Positions 41,467 to 50,115 of a stretch of 64,000 nt of DNA are shown here, piece by piece (the stretch's first letter is position 1; each line of letters starts with the position of its first letter). Where the stretch lies: NCBI GenBank assembly GCA_964538085.1, contig CAZIDF010000003.1, positions 208,364 through 272,363 of the forward strand, read 5' to 3'. Below the pieces are notes generated by a model. The model saw only the letters and a list, made by a program, of their open reading frames with translations. It was not told where the DNA came from and made no database searches. A program made the position numbers and the translations under genes. This stretch comes from G020348385 sp964538085 (GTDB lineage: Bacteria; Acidobacteriota; Aminicenantia; Aminicenantales; Aminicenantaceae).

Positions 41467-42021
41467 ATGTCCGGTTTAGTGATTGTGCTCATCATTATCG
41501 GGGTAGTTGCCGTTGCTGCCGTAGGAATCTACAACGGCTTGATCCAGTTGAGAAACCGTGCGGACAATGCCTGGGCTCAGGTGGATGTCCAGCTGAGAAG
41601 GCGTTATGATCTGATTCCCAACCTGGTCGAAACGGTCAAAGGTTATGCCGCACATGAAAAAGAGACCTTCCAGAAGGTGACCGAAGCACGTACCGCAGCC
41701 ATCAACGCGGGAACGGTCGCCGAGCAGGGAAAAGCCGAAAACATGCTGACAGGGGCCTTGAAATCGCTGTTTGCCGTAAGCGAGAGCTATCCCGACCTTA
41801 AAGCCAACCAGAATTTCCTGATGCTTCAAGAAGAACTTGCCGGGACTGAAGGAAAGATCGCCTATTCCCGTCAGTTCTACAACGATACCGTCATGAAGTT
41901 CAACACCAAACAACAGGTCTTCCCCTCCAACATTATCGCCAGCATGTTCGGTTTCCAGGAAAAAGAGTATTTCGAGATCGAAGAAGCCGAAGCCAAAGAG
42001 CCTGTCAAAGTCAAATTCTGA
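41467..42021 (+). CDS. LemA-family protein
   Basis: This 184-aa protein has one N-terminal membrane helix and the LemA signature NRADNAWAQVDVQLRRRYDLIPNLVETVKGY, plus AIGAYPDL-like AVSESYPDLKANQNF. The cytoplasmic or periplasmic helical domain follows. LemA genes commonly precede an M48 peptidase, as here (37-nt gap). AAAGGAG precedes the ATG. Confidence 0.95.
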   Translation: MSGLVIVLIIIGVVAVAAVGIYNGLIQLRNRADNAWAQVDVQLRRRYDLIPNLVETVKGYAAHEKETFQKVTEARTAAINAGTVAEQGKAENMLTGALKSLFAVSESYPDLKANQNFLMLQEELAGTEGKIAYSRQFYNDTVMKFNTKQQVFPSNIIASMFGFQEKEYFEIEEAEAKEPVKVKF

Positions 42022-42058
42022 TCCTGACGCTCTCTTTTAGGATCTAAACAGCGATCCG

Positions 42059-42958
42059 ATGTACGAACAGATCACCCGCAACAAATGGAAATCTTTTTTC
42101 CTCATCCTCTTTTTTCTTTGCCTGATCTTTGCCATCAGTTGGGCATTCGGCGAGGTGACAGGGTGGGGAACCCAAGGGTTGATAATCGCCGGGATTATTG
42201 CTGTTGCGATGACTTTCGGTAGTTATTATGCCAGTGATAAAATCGTGCTGGCTATCAGCCGTGCCCGTCCGGTGAAAAAGGAAGATTATCCCTACTTATA
42301 CAATGTCGTGGAAGGCCTGGCCATCGCTGCCGGACTTCCCAAACCCCGGTGTTATGTTATCGATGACACGGCTCCGAATGCCTTCGCATCAGGGCGCAAC
42401 CCCGAAAATTCTGTGATCGTGGTGACCACGGGATTGCTCCAAAAATTGAACCGGGCCGAACTGGAAGGGGTCATCGCCCATGAGATGTCCCACATAAAAA
42501 ATTATGATGTCCTTGTCCAGACGCTGGCTGTGGTCATGGTGGGTGTGGTCGCTCTCCTGAGCGATTGGACCCTCAGGACTTTTTTTTGGGGCGGGGGCCG
42601 GAGACGGTCGAGGGACCGGAGCAGCGGGGGTGGGAATGCGGCGGTGATCTTGATTGTCGTGGCTCTTGTGCTGGCGATCCTGTCTCCGATCATTGCCCAG
42701 CTCCTGCGGCTGGCGATCTCACGGAAGAGGGAGTTTTTGGCGGATGCCAACGGTGCTCTGCTGACGAGATATCCGCCAGGATTGGCATCGGCGCTCAAAA
42801 AACTCGCTGCGGATACAGAACCCCTGGAGGCAGCCAACAAGGCCACCGCGCATCTATATATCGTGAATCCGCTCAAAAATATCAAAGGTTGGGTGAACAA
42901 GTTGTTCAGCACCCACCCACCCATCGAAGAACGCGTTGCCGCATTGGAAAAGATGTAG
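42059..42958 (+). CDS. M48-family membrane metalloprotease (HtpX-like)
   Basis: This 299-aa protease has two N-terminal and two later membrane helices and the zinc motif HEMSHIKNYD (HExxH) near residue 140, with the third ligand in SRKREFLADANGA. HtpX-type enzymes degrade misfolded membrane proteins. A His-Pro-Pro motif, STHPPIEERVAALEKM, ends the protein as usual. Confidence 0.95.
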   Translation: MYEQITRNKWKSFFLILFFLCLIFAISWAFGEVTGWGTQGLIIAGIIAVAMTFGSYYASDKIVLAISRARPVKKEDYPYLYNVVEGLAIAAGLPKPRCYVIDDTAPNAFASGRNPENSVIVVTTGLLQKLNRAELEGVIAHEMSHIKNYDVLVQTLAVVMVGVVALLSDWTLRTFFWGGGRRRSRDRSSGGGNAAVILIVVALVLAILSPIIAQLLRLAISRKREFLADANGALLTRYPPGLASALKKLAADTEPLEAANKATAHLYIVNPLKNIKGWVNKLFSTHPPIEERVAALEKM

Positions 42959-42986
42959 GCGATCTCATCGGGATCTTTGAAAAGAG

Positions 42987-43015
42987 TTGAAACGAAGAGG
43001 TGTTAATATTATAAT
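42987..43015 (+). promoter_or_regulatory. Promoter of tRNA-Asp
   Basis: TTGAAA (42987-42992) and TATAAT (43010-43015) with 17-nt spacing, 15 nt before the mature tRNA. Confidence 0.7.
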
Positions 43016-43030
43016 TGGAATCCCATTGGT

Positions 43031-43107
43031 GGGGTCGTAGTTCAGTCGGTTAGAACGCCGGCCTGTCACGCCGGAGGTCGCGAGTTCGAGTCTCGTCGGC
43101 CCCGCCA
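43031..43107 (+). tRNA. tRNA-Asp (anticodon GTC)
   Basis: A 77-nt tRNA with acceptor stem GGGGTCG/CGGCCCC, anticodon stem CCGGC/GCCGG around CTGTCAC, T arm GCGAG-TTCGAGT-CTCGT, discriminator G and encoded CCA. Confidence 0.97.
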
Positions 43108-43157
43108 GATATCTCCTGCAAAACTTTTATTATAAATAGAATAAGGAGTCAGGGACG

Positions 43158-43646
43158 ATGGGTATTCGTTTTTTTGTAACTGGCGGCACTTTTGATAAAT
43201 CATACAATGAACTCACAGGAGAGCTCTACTTTAAAGACTCTCATCTCCTCGAGATGCTGAAACTGGGACGGTGCAAGGCTGATTTTCAGATCCGCACGCT
43301 CATGATGACCGACAGCCTGTCCATGACCGAGGAGGATCGTAATATCATCCTTCACAACTGTCAAAAAGCAACAGAAGAGAGAATCATCATTACCCATGGG
43401 ACCGACACCATGGCCGAAACAGCCCGACTCTTGGCGAAAGCAAATATCAAAAAAACGATCGTCCTCACAGGAGCGATCGTACCCTACACCTTCGTCAGCT
43501 CGGACGGATTGTTCAATCTGGGCAGTGCCATCGCTTTTGTCCAAACACTTCCGCAGGGTGTGTATATCGCCATGAATGGAAAATGTTTCGAAGCAGACCG
43601 GGTGCAGAAGGACAAAAAAACCGGCGAGTTCGTTGACATCCGTTAA
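43158..43646 (+). CDS. Half-size asparaginase-like protein (N-terminal domain only)
   Basis: This 162-aa protein corresponds to the N-terminal domain of L-asparaginase. Both active-site threonine regions are visible, TGGTFDK and THGTDT, with the LTGA segment after them. The C-terminal domain, which completes the active site across the dimer interface, is absent; the ORF ends at a clean stop with no continuation downstream. Free-standing single-domain homologues occur in other bacteria, so it need not be a pseudogene. AAGGAG precedes the ATG. Confidence 0.83.
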   Translation: MGIRFFVTGGTFDKSYNELTGELYFKDSHLLEMLKLGRCKADFQIRTLMMTDSLSMTEEDRNIILHNCQKATEERIIITHGTDTMAETARLLAKANIKKTIVLTGAIVPYTFVSSDGLFNLGSAIAFVQTLPQGVYIAMNGKCFEADRVQKDKKTGEFVDIR

Positions 43647-43725
43647 TCCCCTCCTGTATTTTGCTTTTCACATCGATTCTGGTATATATTTTACTCAGGA
43701 AGATAACCGTTTTTGGATGTCCTAA

Positions 43726-44601
43726 ATGCAGATCACTCTATCCCAGAACCTCAGCTACTGTGTCGGTGTCAAACGGACTCTGACCTTGGTGGAAGAGCTT
43801 CTGGCAAAAAATCCAGATAAGTCCTATTATATGTTGGGAGAGATCGTCCACAACGAACATGTTATCAATGACTTAAGATCTAAGGGCTTACACTTCATAC
43901 GCGATATCCAAAAGATCGAGAACCAGGGAATCGTGATTATTCAAAGCCATGGCGTGTCTCGAGCGATACTGGAAAGGCTCAAGGACAATAACATCGATTA
44001 TGTGGATGCCACATGCCCTATGGTTTGTGTGATTCACAAACAAATAAAAAAACTGGAGGAGCAAGGATATTTTCCCGTTATCATCGGCAAAAAAGGACAT
44101 GATGAGGTAAAAGGGATTGCCGGTCAGGTCAATCGGGCCTTGATTATCGGCAGACCTGAAGAGGTGAGCCCTGGTTTTTTTCTTGAAAAAGAAAAAGTGG
44201 GCGTTGTTGTCCAGTCCACATTCATTCGGGCAGATGCACTCACGATCCTGGAAAAGATAAAAGAGTTGGGTCCCGAAGTTAAATTCATAGACACCATCTG
44301 CCGACCCACTACCGAAAGACAGGCGGAAGTGAAAAATATCGCAGGCAAGTTTGATTACATCCTGATCATCGGATCCAAAACTAGCGCTAACACCCAACAT
44401 CTTTTTTCCTTGGCCAGTGGCAAGAAAAGCTGTGTTTTTTTGGTCGATGGTCCTGATTCGGTTAAGGATATGACCATTTCAGAGGATGCGACCGTCTTTA
44501 TCGCCTCAGGAGCATCCACACCCATGGAATTGATTGAAAAGGTCATCTCGATTTTAAAGCGGAGGAGAAGGATAGGCAGAAATCAACGTAAGCCAGGATA
44601 G
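43726..44601 (+). CDS. ispH: 4-hydroxy-3-methylbut-2-enyl diphosphate reductase IspH
   Basis: This 291-aa Fe-S enzyme performs the last step of the MEP isoprenoid pathway. The three cluster cysteines lie in SYCVGVKR (Cys12), DATCPMVC and DTICRPTTERQAEV; the catalytic Glu and Thr region (SHGVSRAI, QSTFIRADA) is present. It lies 3 nt before the polyprenyl synthase gene, so product and user are co-expressed. Confidence 0.95.
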   Translation: MQITLSQNLSYCVGVKRTLTLVEELLAKNPDKSYYMLGEIVHNEHVINDLRSKGLHFIRDIQKIENQGIVIIQSHGVSRAILERLKDNNIDYVDATCPMVCVIHKQIKKLEEQGYFPVIIGKKGHDEVKGIAGQVNRALIIGRPEEVSPGFFLEKEKVGVVVQSTFIRADALTILEKIKELGPEVKFIDTICRPTTERQAEVKNIAGKFDYILIIGSKTSANTQHLFSLASGKKSCVFLVDGPDSVKDMTISEDATVFIASGASTPMELIEKVISILKRRRRIGRNQRKPG

Positions 44602-44604
44602 AAA

Positions 44605-45660
44605 ATGGACTTTTTCGAACGCCAAAGAGAATCGGTAAAAACCTATATAGATGTGTATCTCAAGGAAAAACGACGAAAGTTTGCTTCGGTAAATCCCTGG
44701 GGCGAGGATGCTTTGGAAAAACTCACTCCGTTTGTAAAATCAGGAAAGATGCTTCGGAGCGGGTTGGTTTGTCTGGGTTATGAGATGTGCAGGGGGAAAA
44801 TCTCTCCTGTTATTTTTCCCGCAGCAGCCGCAGTTGAATTCATCCAGACCGGTTTGTTGATTCATGACGACATCATCGACCGCGATAAATACAGGCGGGG
44901 CATTCCCTCTCTTTTTTATCAGTATGCCCAGCGTGGAGAAGAGGAGGGAGTGGCTGATCCGAATCATTTCGGCCAGGGGATGGCTATTTGCCTGGGCGAT
45001 ATTGGATTTTTTCTCGCTTTCGAGCTATTCTCGGAGCTCAAGGTTGCCAGAACTGTCAAGGAGGCGATCATTCGTCTTTGGTCACAAGAGCTCAGTTATG
45101 TGGGTTTGGCCCAGATGCAGGACCTGTTTTTCGGCGAAACGAGGAGAGAGATCAAGGCCGAAGACATTTTGCGGCTCTATCACTTCAAAACTGCCCGGTA
45201 TTCCTTCTCTTTGCCGTTGAAGACCGGTGGTTTACTGGGAGGTGCAGACCCGAAACGGTTGGCCGGTTTAGAGAGGTGTGGCCATGCCTATGGATTGTTG
45301 TTCCAGCTCAAGGATGATGAACTGGGACTGTATGGTTCTGAAAAAGAGTTGGGGAAACCTGTAGGATCGGATCTTAAAGAGTGTAAAAAGACCCTCCATT
45401 ATTATTATCTGCGTCAAAAAGCGGGAGCGAGGGATGTGAAACGTTTCGAGACAATTTGCGGGAATGACAACCTGTCTTTGGGCATGATTCAAGAGGTCCG
45501 GAACATGATGAAAAAATACGGGGTGGATAAAATCATTGTCGACAAGATGAATAATTTGCAGAATGAACTGGAAAAGGAGATCTCCGGATTGGATATCCCG
45601 GAAAACTATCGGGATACGCTTTACAAGCTCTTAGATTTTTCGCTGAATCGGAGAATATAA
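44605..45660 (+). CDS. Polyprenyl diphosphate synthase (IspA/GGPPS type)
   Basis: This 351-aa enzyme elongates isoprenyl diphosphates. The first Asp-rich motif is DDIID in LLIHDDIIDRDKYRRG; the second reads LKDDELGLYG, with Gly for the last Asp of DDxxD, as in several long-chain synthases. GKPVGSDLKECKKTLHYYYL matches the following conserved segment. Chain length cannot be predicted with confidence; GGPP or similar is likely. It is coupled to ispH. Confidence 0.92.
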   Translation: MDFFERQRESVKTYIDVYLKEKRRKFASVNPWGEDALEKLTPFVKSGKMLRSGLVCLGYEMCRGKISPVIFPAAAAVEFIQTGLLIHDDIIDRDKYRRGIPSLFYQYAQRGEEEGVADPNHFGQGMAICLGDIGFFLAFELFSELKVARTVKEAIIRLWSQELSYVGLAQMQDLFFGETRREIKAEDILRLYHFKTARYSFSLPLKTGGLLGGADPKRLAGLERCGHAYGLLFQLKDDELGLYGSEKELGKPVGSDLKECKKTLHYYYLRQKAGARDVKRFETICGNDNLSLGMIQEVRNMMKKYGVDKIIVDKMNNLQNELEKEISGLDIPENYRDTLYKLLDFSLNRRI

Positions 45661-45767
45661 GAATCGCTGGAATTCCTTGGATGATTATCTCATTTTTGAT
45701 AATTTGTGCCTGATGATCCTGAAAATATCTTGATTGTGCACTGCAAATACAGCCTCCCGTCCTGTTG

Positions 45768-45796
45768 TTGACTATCTATCGTTTCCTTGATATCCT
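45768..45796 (+). promoter_or_regulatory. Possible promoter before the 141-aa gene
   Basis: TTGACT (45768-45773) and TATCCT (45791-45796) with 17-nt spacing in the gap after the polyprenyl synthase gene. Confidence 0.45.
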
Positions 45797-45850
45797 TTTT
45801 CCGGATGTTAATGGGATAACAAAGGGAGAGTGTGATTCTCAGATGGAAGA

Positions 45851-46276
45851 GTGATGAAAGATAAAGACATCGCGCAGGCTGTGTTGTTAATCATCGAGGA
45901 GTATGACAGTGTCCTCAAAAACACATCCAGGCGCTCCTTGATCGTTCCTGAATCCCGGCTCCCTCACAGCAAAGAAGTGATAAAAAAAGCGATCAGGGCC
46001 GCTTTATCGGCGGTTGATGAACAAGATAAGAGAGAGCAATTGAAATCCGCTTATGTATCTTTGGCGAATTTTGTGTCCGATAAAGAAGCCAAGGAATTGG
46101 AAAAGATACCCCCTGGCCTTTTTTCTTTTTTGGAAATGGCTGAAGATAAGAAAAAAGAATTCCTGCGGGAACGCTTTAAGAGCGGGCTTTTGGGAGATTA
46201 TGAACATGCCATGAAAATCACCCGGAAAGTCGCTGGAGAGCAGAAACGGCTCAGAAGAGATATGGAAAATTTTTAG
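45851..46276 (+). CDS. Hypothetical helical protein
   Basis: No family is recognised in this 141-aa protein. It is predominantly helical and charged, without signal peptide or membrane segment. The start may be GTG 45851 or ATG 45854. It ends 1 nt before the mutarotase-like gene, so the two are translationally coupled; a link to sugar metabolism is therefore possible but unproven. Confidence 0.6.
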   Translation: MMKDKDIAQAVLLIIEEYDSVLKNTSRRSLIVPESRLPHSKEVIKKAIRAALSAVDEQDKREQLKSAYVSLANFVSDKEAKELEKIPPGLFSFLEMAEDKKKEFLRERFKSGLLGDYEHAMKITRKVAGEQKRLRRDMENF

Positions 46277-46277
46277 G

Positions 46278-46892
46278 ATGCGAGTCGGAAGCCTCATAAA
46301 ACTCAAGCCGGAGTGGGAAGAACGGTATATCATCCTGCACAAGCACACCTTTCCTGGCGTGTTGGATCGAATCCACAATTCCAACATACGGAACTACTCC
46401 ATTTTCTTGAACGAGGGGATGTTGTTTTCCTATTGGGAGTATGTCGGGGATGATTATGCTGGGGATATGGAAGAGATTGGCCGGGACGAAGTTACGAAGG
46501 ACTGGTGGAAGCTGACCGATCCGATGCAGGAACCTCTGGTGTCGTGTAAAGATGGGGAATGGTGGGCGTCTATAGACGAGATCTTTCACTGGATCGAAAC
46601 AGATGCGCCGAAAGAAAAAGCGAGAAGGATGGCCCTTACAGCGAGACTTTCAGATGGCTCTGGGGATCGAGTGATCGAATCTTTAAAAATCGCCTATCCG
46701 ATCCTGGTCGAAACTTCGGATTTGAGAGACATCAAGAGCTTTTCGGTATATCACAAAAATGGATGCCTCTATTCTTACTTTGAATTTTCAGATGCGGATT
46801 CGGGAGCTGACATTCAGAAACTTCAGGCAAGCCTCAAAGTGGAAGACGAACTGGATTGGTTGCCGATGATAGAGGTTTTTCATACCGGTTGA
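46278..46892 (+). CDS. Duplicated L-rhamnose/L-fucose mutarotase-type protein
   Basis: This 204-aa protein contains two RhaM (DUF718) units. The first (1-112) matches closely: EWEERYIILHKHTFPGVLD, NYSIFL, LFSYWEYV, WWKLTDPMQEPL, EIFHW. The second (about 115-204) is shorter but repeats the pattern (SFSVYHKNG-LYSYFEF...EVFHTG). The family interconverts alpha and beta anomers of 6-deoxy sugars. Catalytic His and Tyr in unit one (HKH, NYS) are kept; unit two has lost the HxH. It is convergent with fkp, 6 nt away, fitting a role in supplying the beta-L-fucose anomer for the kinase. Confidence 0.85.
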   Translation: MRVGSLIKLKPEWEERYIILHKHTFPGVLDRIHNSNIRNYSIFLNEGMLFSYWEYVGDDYAGDMEEIGRDEVTKDWWKLTDPMQEPLVSCKDGEWWASIDEIFHWIETDAPKEKARRMALTARLSDGSGDRVIESLKIAYPILVETSDLRDIKSFSVYHKNGCLYSYFEFSDADSGADIQKLQASLKVEDELDWLPMIEVFHTG

Positions 46893-46898
46893 TATCGA

Positions 46899-49800
46899 TC
46901 AGCAAACAGTGACTTCCAAACCTGTGGCGCTAATGTCGTATTCGAAAAAGCGGGCCAGCGGGTTTGGCGGATCTTTTTCCAATGCCTTTCTTGCTGCTTC
47001 CGCGTCTTCGGGGGATTTGCCCACCACCAGCAAAAAGCCCCCTCCGCCTGCCCCCAGGAACGTTGCCCCGATCATATAAGGTTTGAATCTTTCGATGATT
47101 TTTTCCATCACAGGATTGGAGGAATCCGGATCGATTTCCTTTTTTAAATGTAAGGCTTTGTCGATCAATTCCCCGAAGCTTTGTATGTCCTTTCGTTCCA
47201 TGGCATCGACCAGGAGAGGAGGAAAAACATGAAGTTTGCCCAGGGTGTCCATCGTCCTTCGGTTCCGGTCCAAGTAATGGCCCACGATATTCCGCAAGAT
47301 ATTTTTCGCCAGGCGTCTCATTCCTGTGTAGTAAAGAAGTGTTTGTTCCCTGTTGGTCACCGGATCCAGCACATCGGGTTTGACGGTTTGGATTTTGGGA
47401 TCCGGCACAAGGCCCGGTTCTGTGGTGATGATTTTCACTCCTCCGAGAGTGCCGCCGATCTGGTCCTGCCACCCTCCCCCAGTTGTCAGTTCCTGCTCGA
47501 GCTGGAGCACCAGGTTGAACAGTTCCCGCTGCGTCGTCTCTCTACCGATCAATCTGTTGATGACCGACAACAACACGGCACCCATGATGCTGGATGTTCC
47601 CAATCCGCTCCCACTAGGGATGGCGGCCAATGTGGTCAATTCGATGCCGCCACCAAAATGCTCGAGCATATCTTCGAGAGTTTTTATTCCCTTGGGCCAG
47701 GTCACCTTGTCCAGCGAGAATCCCGAGAGAACGAGCGCAGCTTTTGCCAGGCCGAACTCGCTGGTGGCCTTCCGGTAATCCATCAAGTCTTCAAAATCTC
47801 TGATGATGACTCGCAGCCCATGATCGATCGATGTGATCCGAATCACGGGCTCGTCCACCACCCGGGCGTACACATGGATCGGAGGTTGGCCGTTGAGATT
47901 GACAGCAGCATTTATCACACAACCTCCCTGTTCCAGGGCATAAGGCGGCGTATCTGTCCATCCTCCTCCCAGGTCCAGACGGGCAGGTGCCCGGCCCCAT
48001 ATGATGGCGTCCGAGCGTACAGCACATCTGGGATGGCTTCCTGACCGGATCAAACTCCACCCGATGGTCCGGCTCATGTTTTCAAACGCACTCTCCTGAG
48101 CTTTTGCACACCAGGTCTCGGCGTCTTGAAATGCGGAGGAATCGAGCCCGGCAGAACTCAAGCGCTTTTTATCCCTGGCAGTCATGTTTGTCAAGACGGT
48201 TTGGAGGATTACGTCCCATTTTTTTTTGTCTTCAGCGAGTCCTTGTTTTACAGCTGTTCCCAGCGTGTGGGTGGCGCGTGAAAATACCAATCGATCCATT
48301 CCAGAGATTTTTTCGTCTTTGTCGATATGACTCTGTGCCTCGCCGAGGATATGACCGATCCACTCTGCCCGTTTTTTGTCATCCGAACCTTCCAAAATGA
48401 ATGCCAGGTCTTCGGCTGAGAAATGGCTTTCGTGTCGGAAGATGTTGGCCCCAGATCGACGGATTTCTTCGGCTCGATTTTTCCGGCGTCTTTCGAAAAA
48501 CTCGCCGAGTTGGGCGAGATGAGCCATTTCCTTCAAGCTGTATTTATCGGCCTTGTGCCATGCCCGGATTTGATCAGTCCTCGCTTCGAGAGGATTTGTC
48601 ATCCAAAGCCATTCGTGGTAGTCGTTCGGGGAAGAGACAGCCGGGAAAATTTTCGCGTTCCAGAGGTTTTTTTCATCGTCAGGGAGTTTTGCGTTCCAAA
48701 TGTCTTTTCGAGTAACTCCCAGCCCATTCAGCCAATCGGAAAACGGGAGATTTGCGATCGTGATGTCTTTATCGATAAAAGCTTTGAAGGAGTCATCGAT
48801 GCCGTATATACGGACAAACCAAACGTTTTTCCCATCGCGATTGTGTCCTTTGATAACATCCAGGCAGGTTTTTGCCGGCATGGTCAAGGGTTTGTCCACA
48901 TCCACCCCCACCACCACATTGTCTCCTTCCAGTGTCAATTCCGAAGGGATACAACAGCCTTCCACCCAGGATTTTGTGCCCAGGATCCGTCCGTTTTGAT
49001 GAATGTGATTGTTCATGCTCAAAAGGGCTTCCTTGGATCTTGTGCCAAGTTCCATTTTTTTCAGTGTGGATCCGGTTTCGATCAACTGACGGGGTGTGCC
49101 AAAATGGAGAAAAGTGCACTCCTCCAGTGAATGCACACAAAAGGGGACTTTGGACATGGCATCGAAGATGGTTGCAAGAAATGATTCTGAGAGATGGGAT
49201 CCGCCAGCACGGACGTTTTTCACGAAGTCATCGAAACGGACCTTTTTTCCCATTGAACAACAGATATCCCTGTAGAAGTCCAGCCCGGCTAGTTTTATCT
49301 CTTTGGCGATCGGCCCTGTCCAGCGGAATTTCGCATCTTTCCGCAGGATATTGCACAGCGTGATCAATTTTGTCGCTGTTGCTGCATCCAGTTCCATGAC
49401 GCCGATGTCGAGAAGGGAGTTCCCCTGCTCGTTGATGGCCCCTTTTTCTTTCTGCTGAAAGACGGATGGCTTTTGCAGGAAATATTGCACCTCTCCATTC
49501 CTGTCGGCGCAGAATACACCATGGTTTTTTGCCTTTTCCGGTGAGATGAAACAACCCAGGCCTGTCACCCCTTTTCCCCTGAACTTCACTTCTTGAGGAG
49601 AGAAAAAGAGCAGAACATCTCCGGTTGTCACCACGATATGACCCTGGCCAGATCCAGAAGGAGGCAGCTCCCGGTAGATCGGGAATTGTCGGTCAAAGAT
49701 CGTGTGCCAAAGAGCTGAGTCGGGTTTACCTGGGATCGGAGTAAAGATTTTGCCGCAGGGACCATAGGCCGGGAGTCTTCGGGAATCGCCTCCGGCATGA

Positions 49801-50090
49801 ATGATCAGGATGCGAAGCCCAGCGAGCGTTTTTTCGATTATTTTGGGTGAAAGTCTTTCTCGGCCCGGAGTTTTGATTTCCCGGCTCAAGACTTGGAGCA
49901 GAGCGAAGATGGTGCTTCCTCCACTTCCAATTCTTTTTCCTTGAGGATCGGGAACGACCAGGACCTGGTTTATCCCTGAGAGGAGACCGAGTTTGCGCCT
50001 GAGACCGAGCTGGGTTTCGTAAAACTGAGCTTGTGCTTCGTTGGAAGCCGTGACGATCAGGTAATCCCAAGTCAAAGGATCGATGTTCAT
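46899..50090 (-). CDS. fkp: Bifunctional fucokinase/fucose-1-phosphate guanylyltransferase
   Basis: This 1063-aa fusion makes GDP-L-fucose from free L-fucose, ATP and GTP. The N-terminal part (about 60-600) is the GDP-fucose pyrophosphorylase domain, with RIGSGGSTIF and HAGGDSRRLPAYGPCGKIF near the nucleotide site. The C-terminal part (about 720-1063) is a GHMP kinase, with LDLGGGWTDTPPY, the phosphate loop AAIPSGSGLGTSSIMGA and GATFLGAGGGGFLL. The length and order match Bacteroides Fkp and the plant FKGP. It lies downstream of the epimerase gene, probably in one operon. Confidence 0.96.
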   Translation of the reverse strand: MNIDPLTWDYLIVTASNEAQAQFYETQLGLRRKLGLLSGINQVLVVPDPQGKRIGSGGSTIFALLQVLSREIKTPGRERLSPKIIEKTLAGLRILIIHAGGDSRRLPAYGPCGKIFTPIPGKPDSALWHTIFDRQFPIYRELPPSGSGQGHIVVTTGDVLLFFSPQEVKFRGKGVTGLGCFISPEKAKNHGVFCADRNGEVQYFLQKPSVFQQKEKGAINEQGNSLLDIGVMELDAATATKLITLCNILRKDAKFRWTGPIAKEIKLAGLDFYRDICCSMGKKVRFDDFVKNVRAGGSHLSESFLATIFDAMSKVPFCVHSLEECTFLHFGTPRQLIETGSTLKKMELGTRSKEALLSMNNHIHQNGRILGTKSWVEGCCIPSELTLEGDNVVVGVDVDKPLTMPAKTCLDVIKGHNRDGKNVWFVRIYGIDDSFKAFIDKDITIANLPFSDWLNGLGVTRKDIWNAKLPDDEKNLWNAKIFPAVSSPNDYHEWLWMTNPLEARTDQIRAWHKADKYSLKEMAHLAQLGEFFERRRKNRAEEIRRSGANIFRHESHFSAEDLAFILEGSDDKKRAEWIGHILGEAQSHIDKDEKISGMDRLVFSRATHTLGTAVKQGLAEDKKKWDVILQTVLTNMTARDKKRLSSAGLDSSAFQDAETWCAKAQESAFENMSRTIGWSLIRSGSHPRCAVRSDAIIWGRAPARLDLGGGWTDTPPYALEQGGCVINAAVNLNGQPPIHVYARVVDEPVIRITSIDHGLRVIIRDFEDLMDYRKATSEFGLAKAALVLSGFSLDKVTWPKGIKTLEDMLEHFGGGIELTTLAAIPSGSGLGTSSIMGAVLLSVINRLIGRETTQRELFNLVLQLEQELTTGGGWQDQIGGTLGGVKIITTEPGLVPDPKIQTVKPDVLDPVTNREQTLLYYTGMRRLAKNILRNIVGHYLDRNRRTMDTLGKLHVFPPLLVDAMERKDIQSFGELIDKALHLKKEIDPDSSNPVMEKIIERFKPYMIGATFLGAGGGGFLLVVGKSPEDAEAARKALEKDPPNPLARFFEYDISATGLEVTVC

Positions 50091-50115
50091 GTGCAGTTAT
50101 CCTGAATGATCCAGG

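Noticed and set aside
43158..43646. Truncated asparaginase pseudogene
   Set aside because: Both Thr motifs, a good ribosome site and a clean stop are present, and single-domain homologues are known; kept as a gene.
47181..48044. 287-aa rightward ORF opposite the fkp kinase domain
   Set aside because: Shadow of a conserved GHMP kinase; low-complexity composition and no start signal.
48423..49130. 235-aa rightward ORF within fkp
   Set aside because: It is an antisense shadow of the conserved guanylyltransferase domain with no domain of its own.
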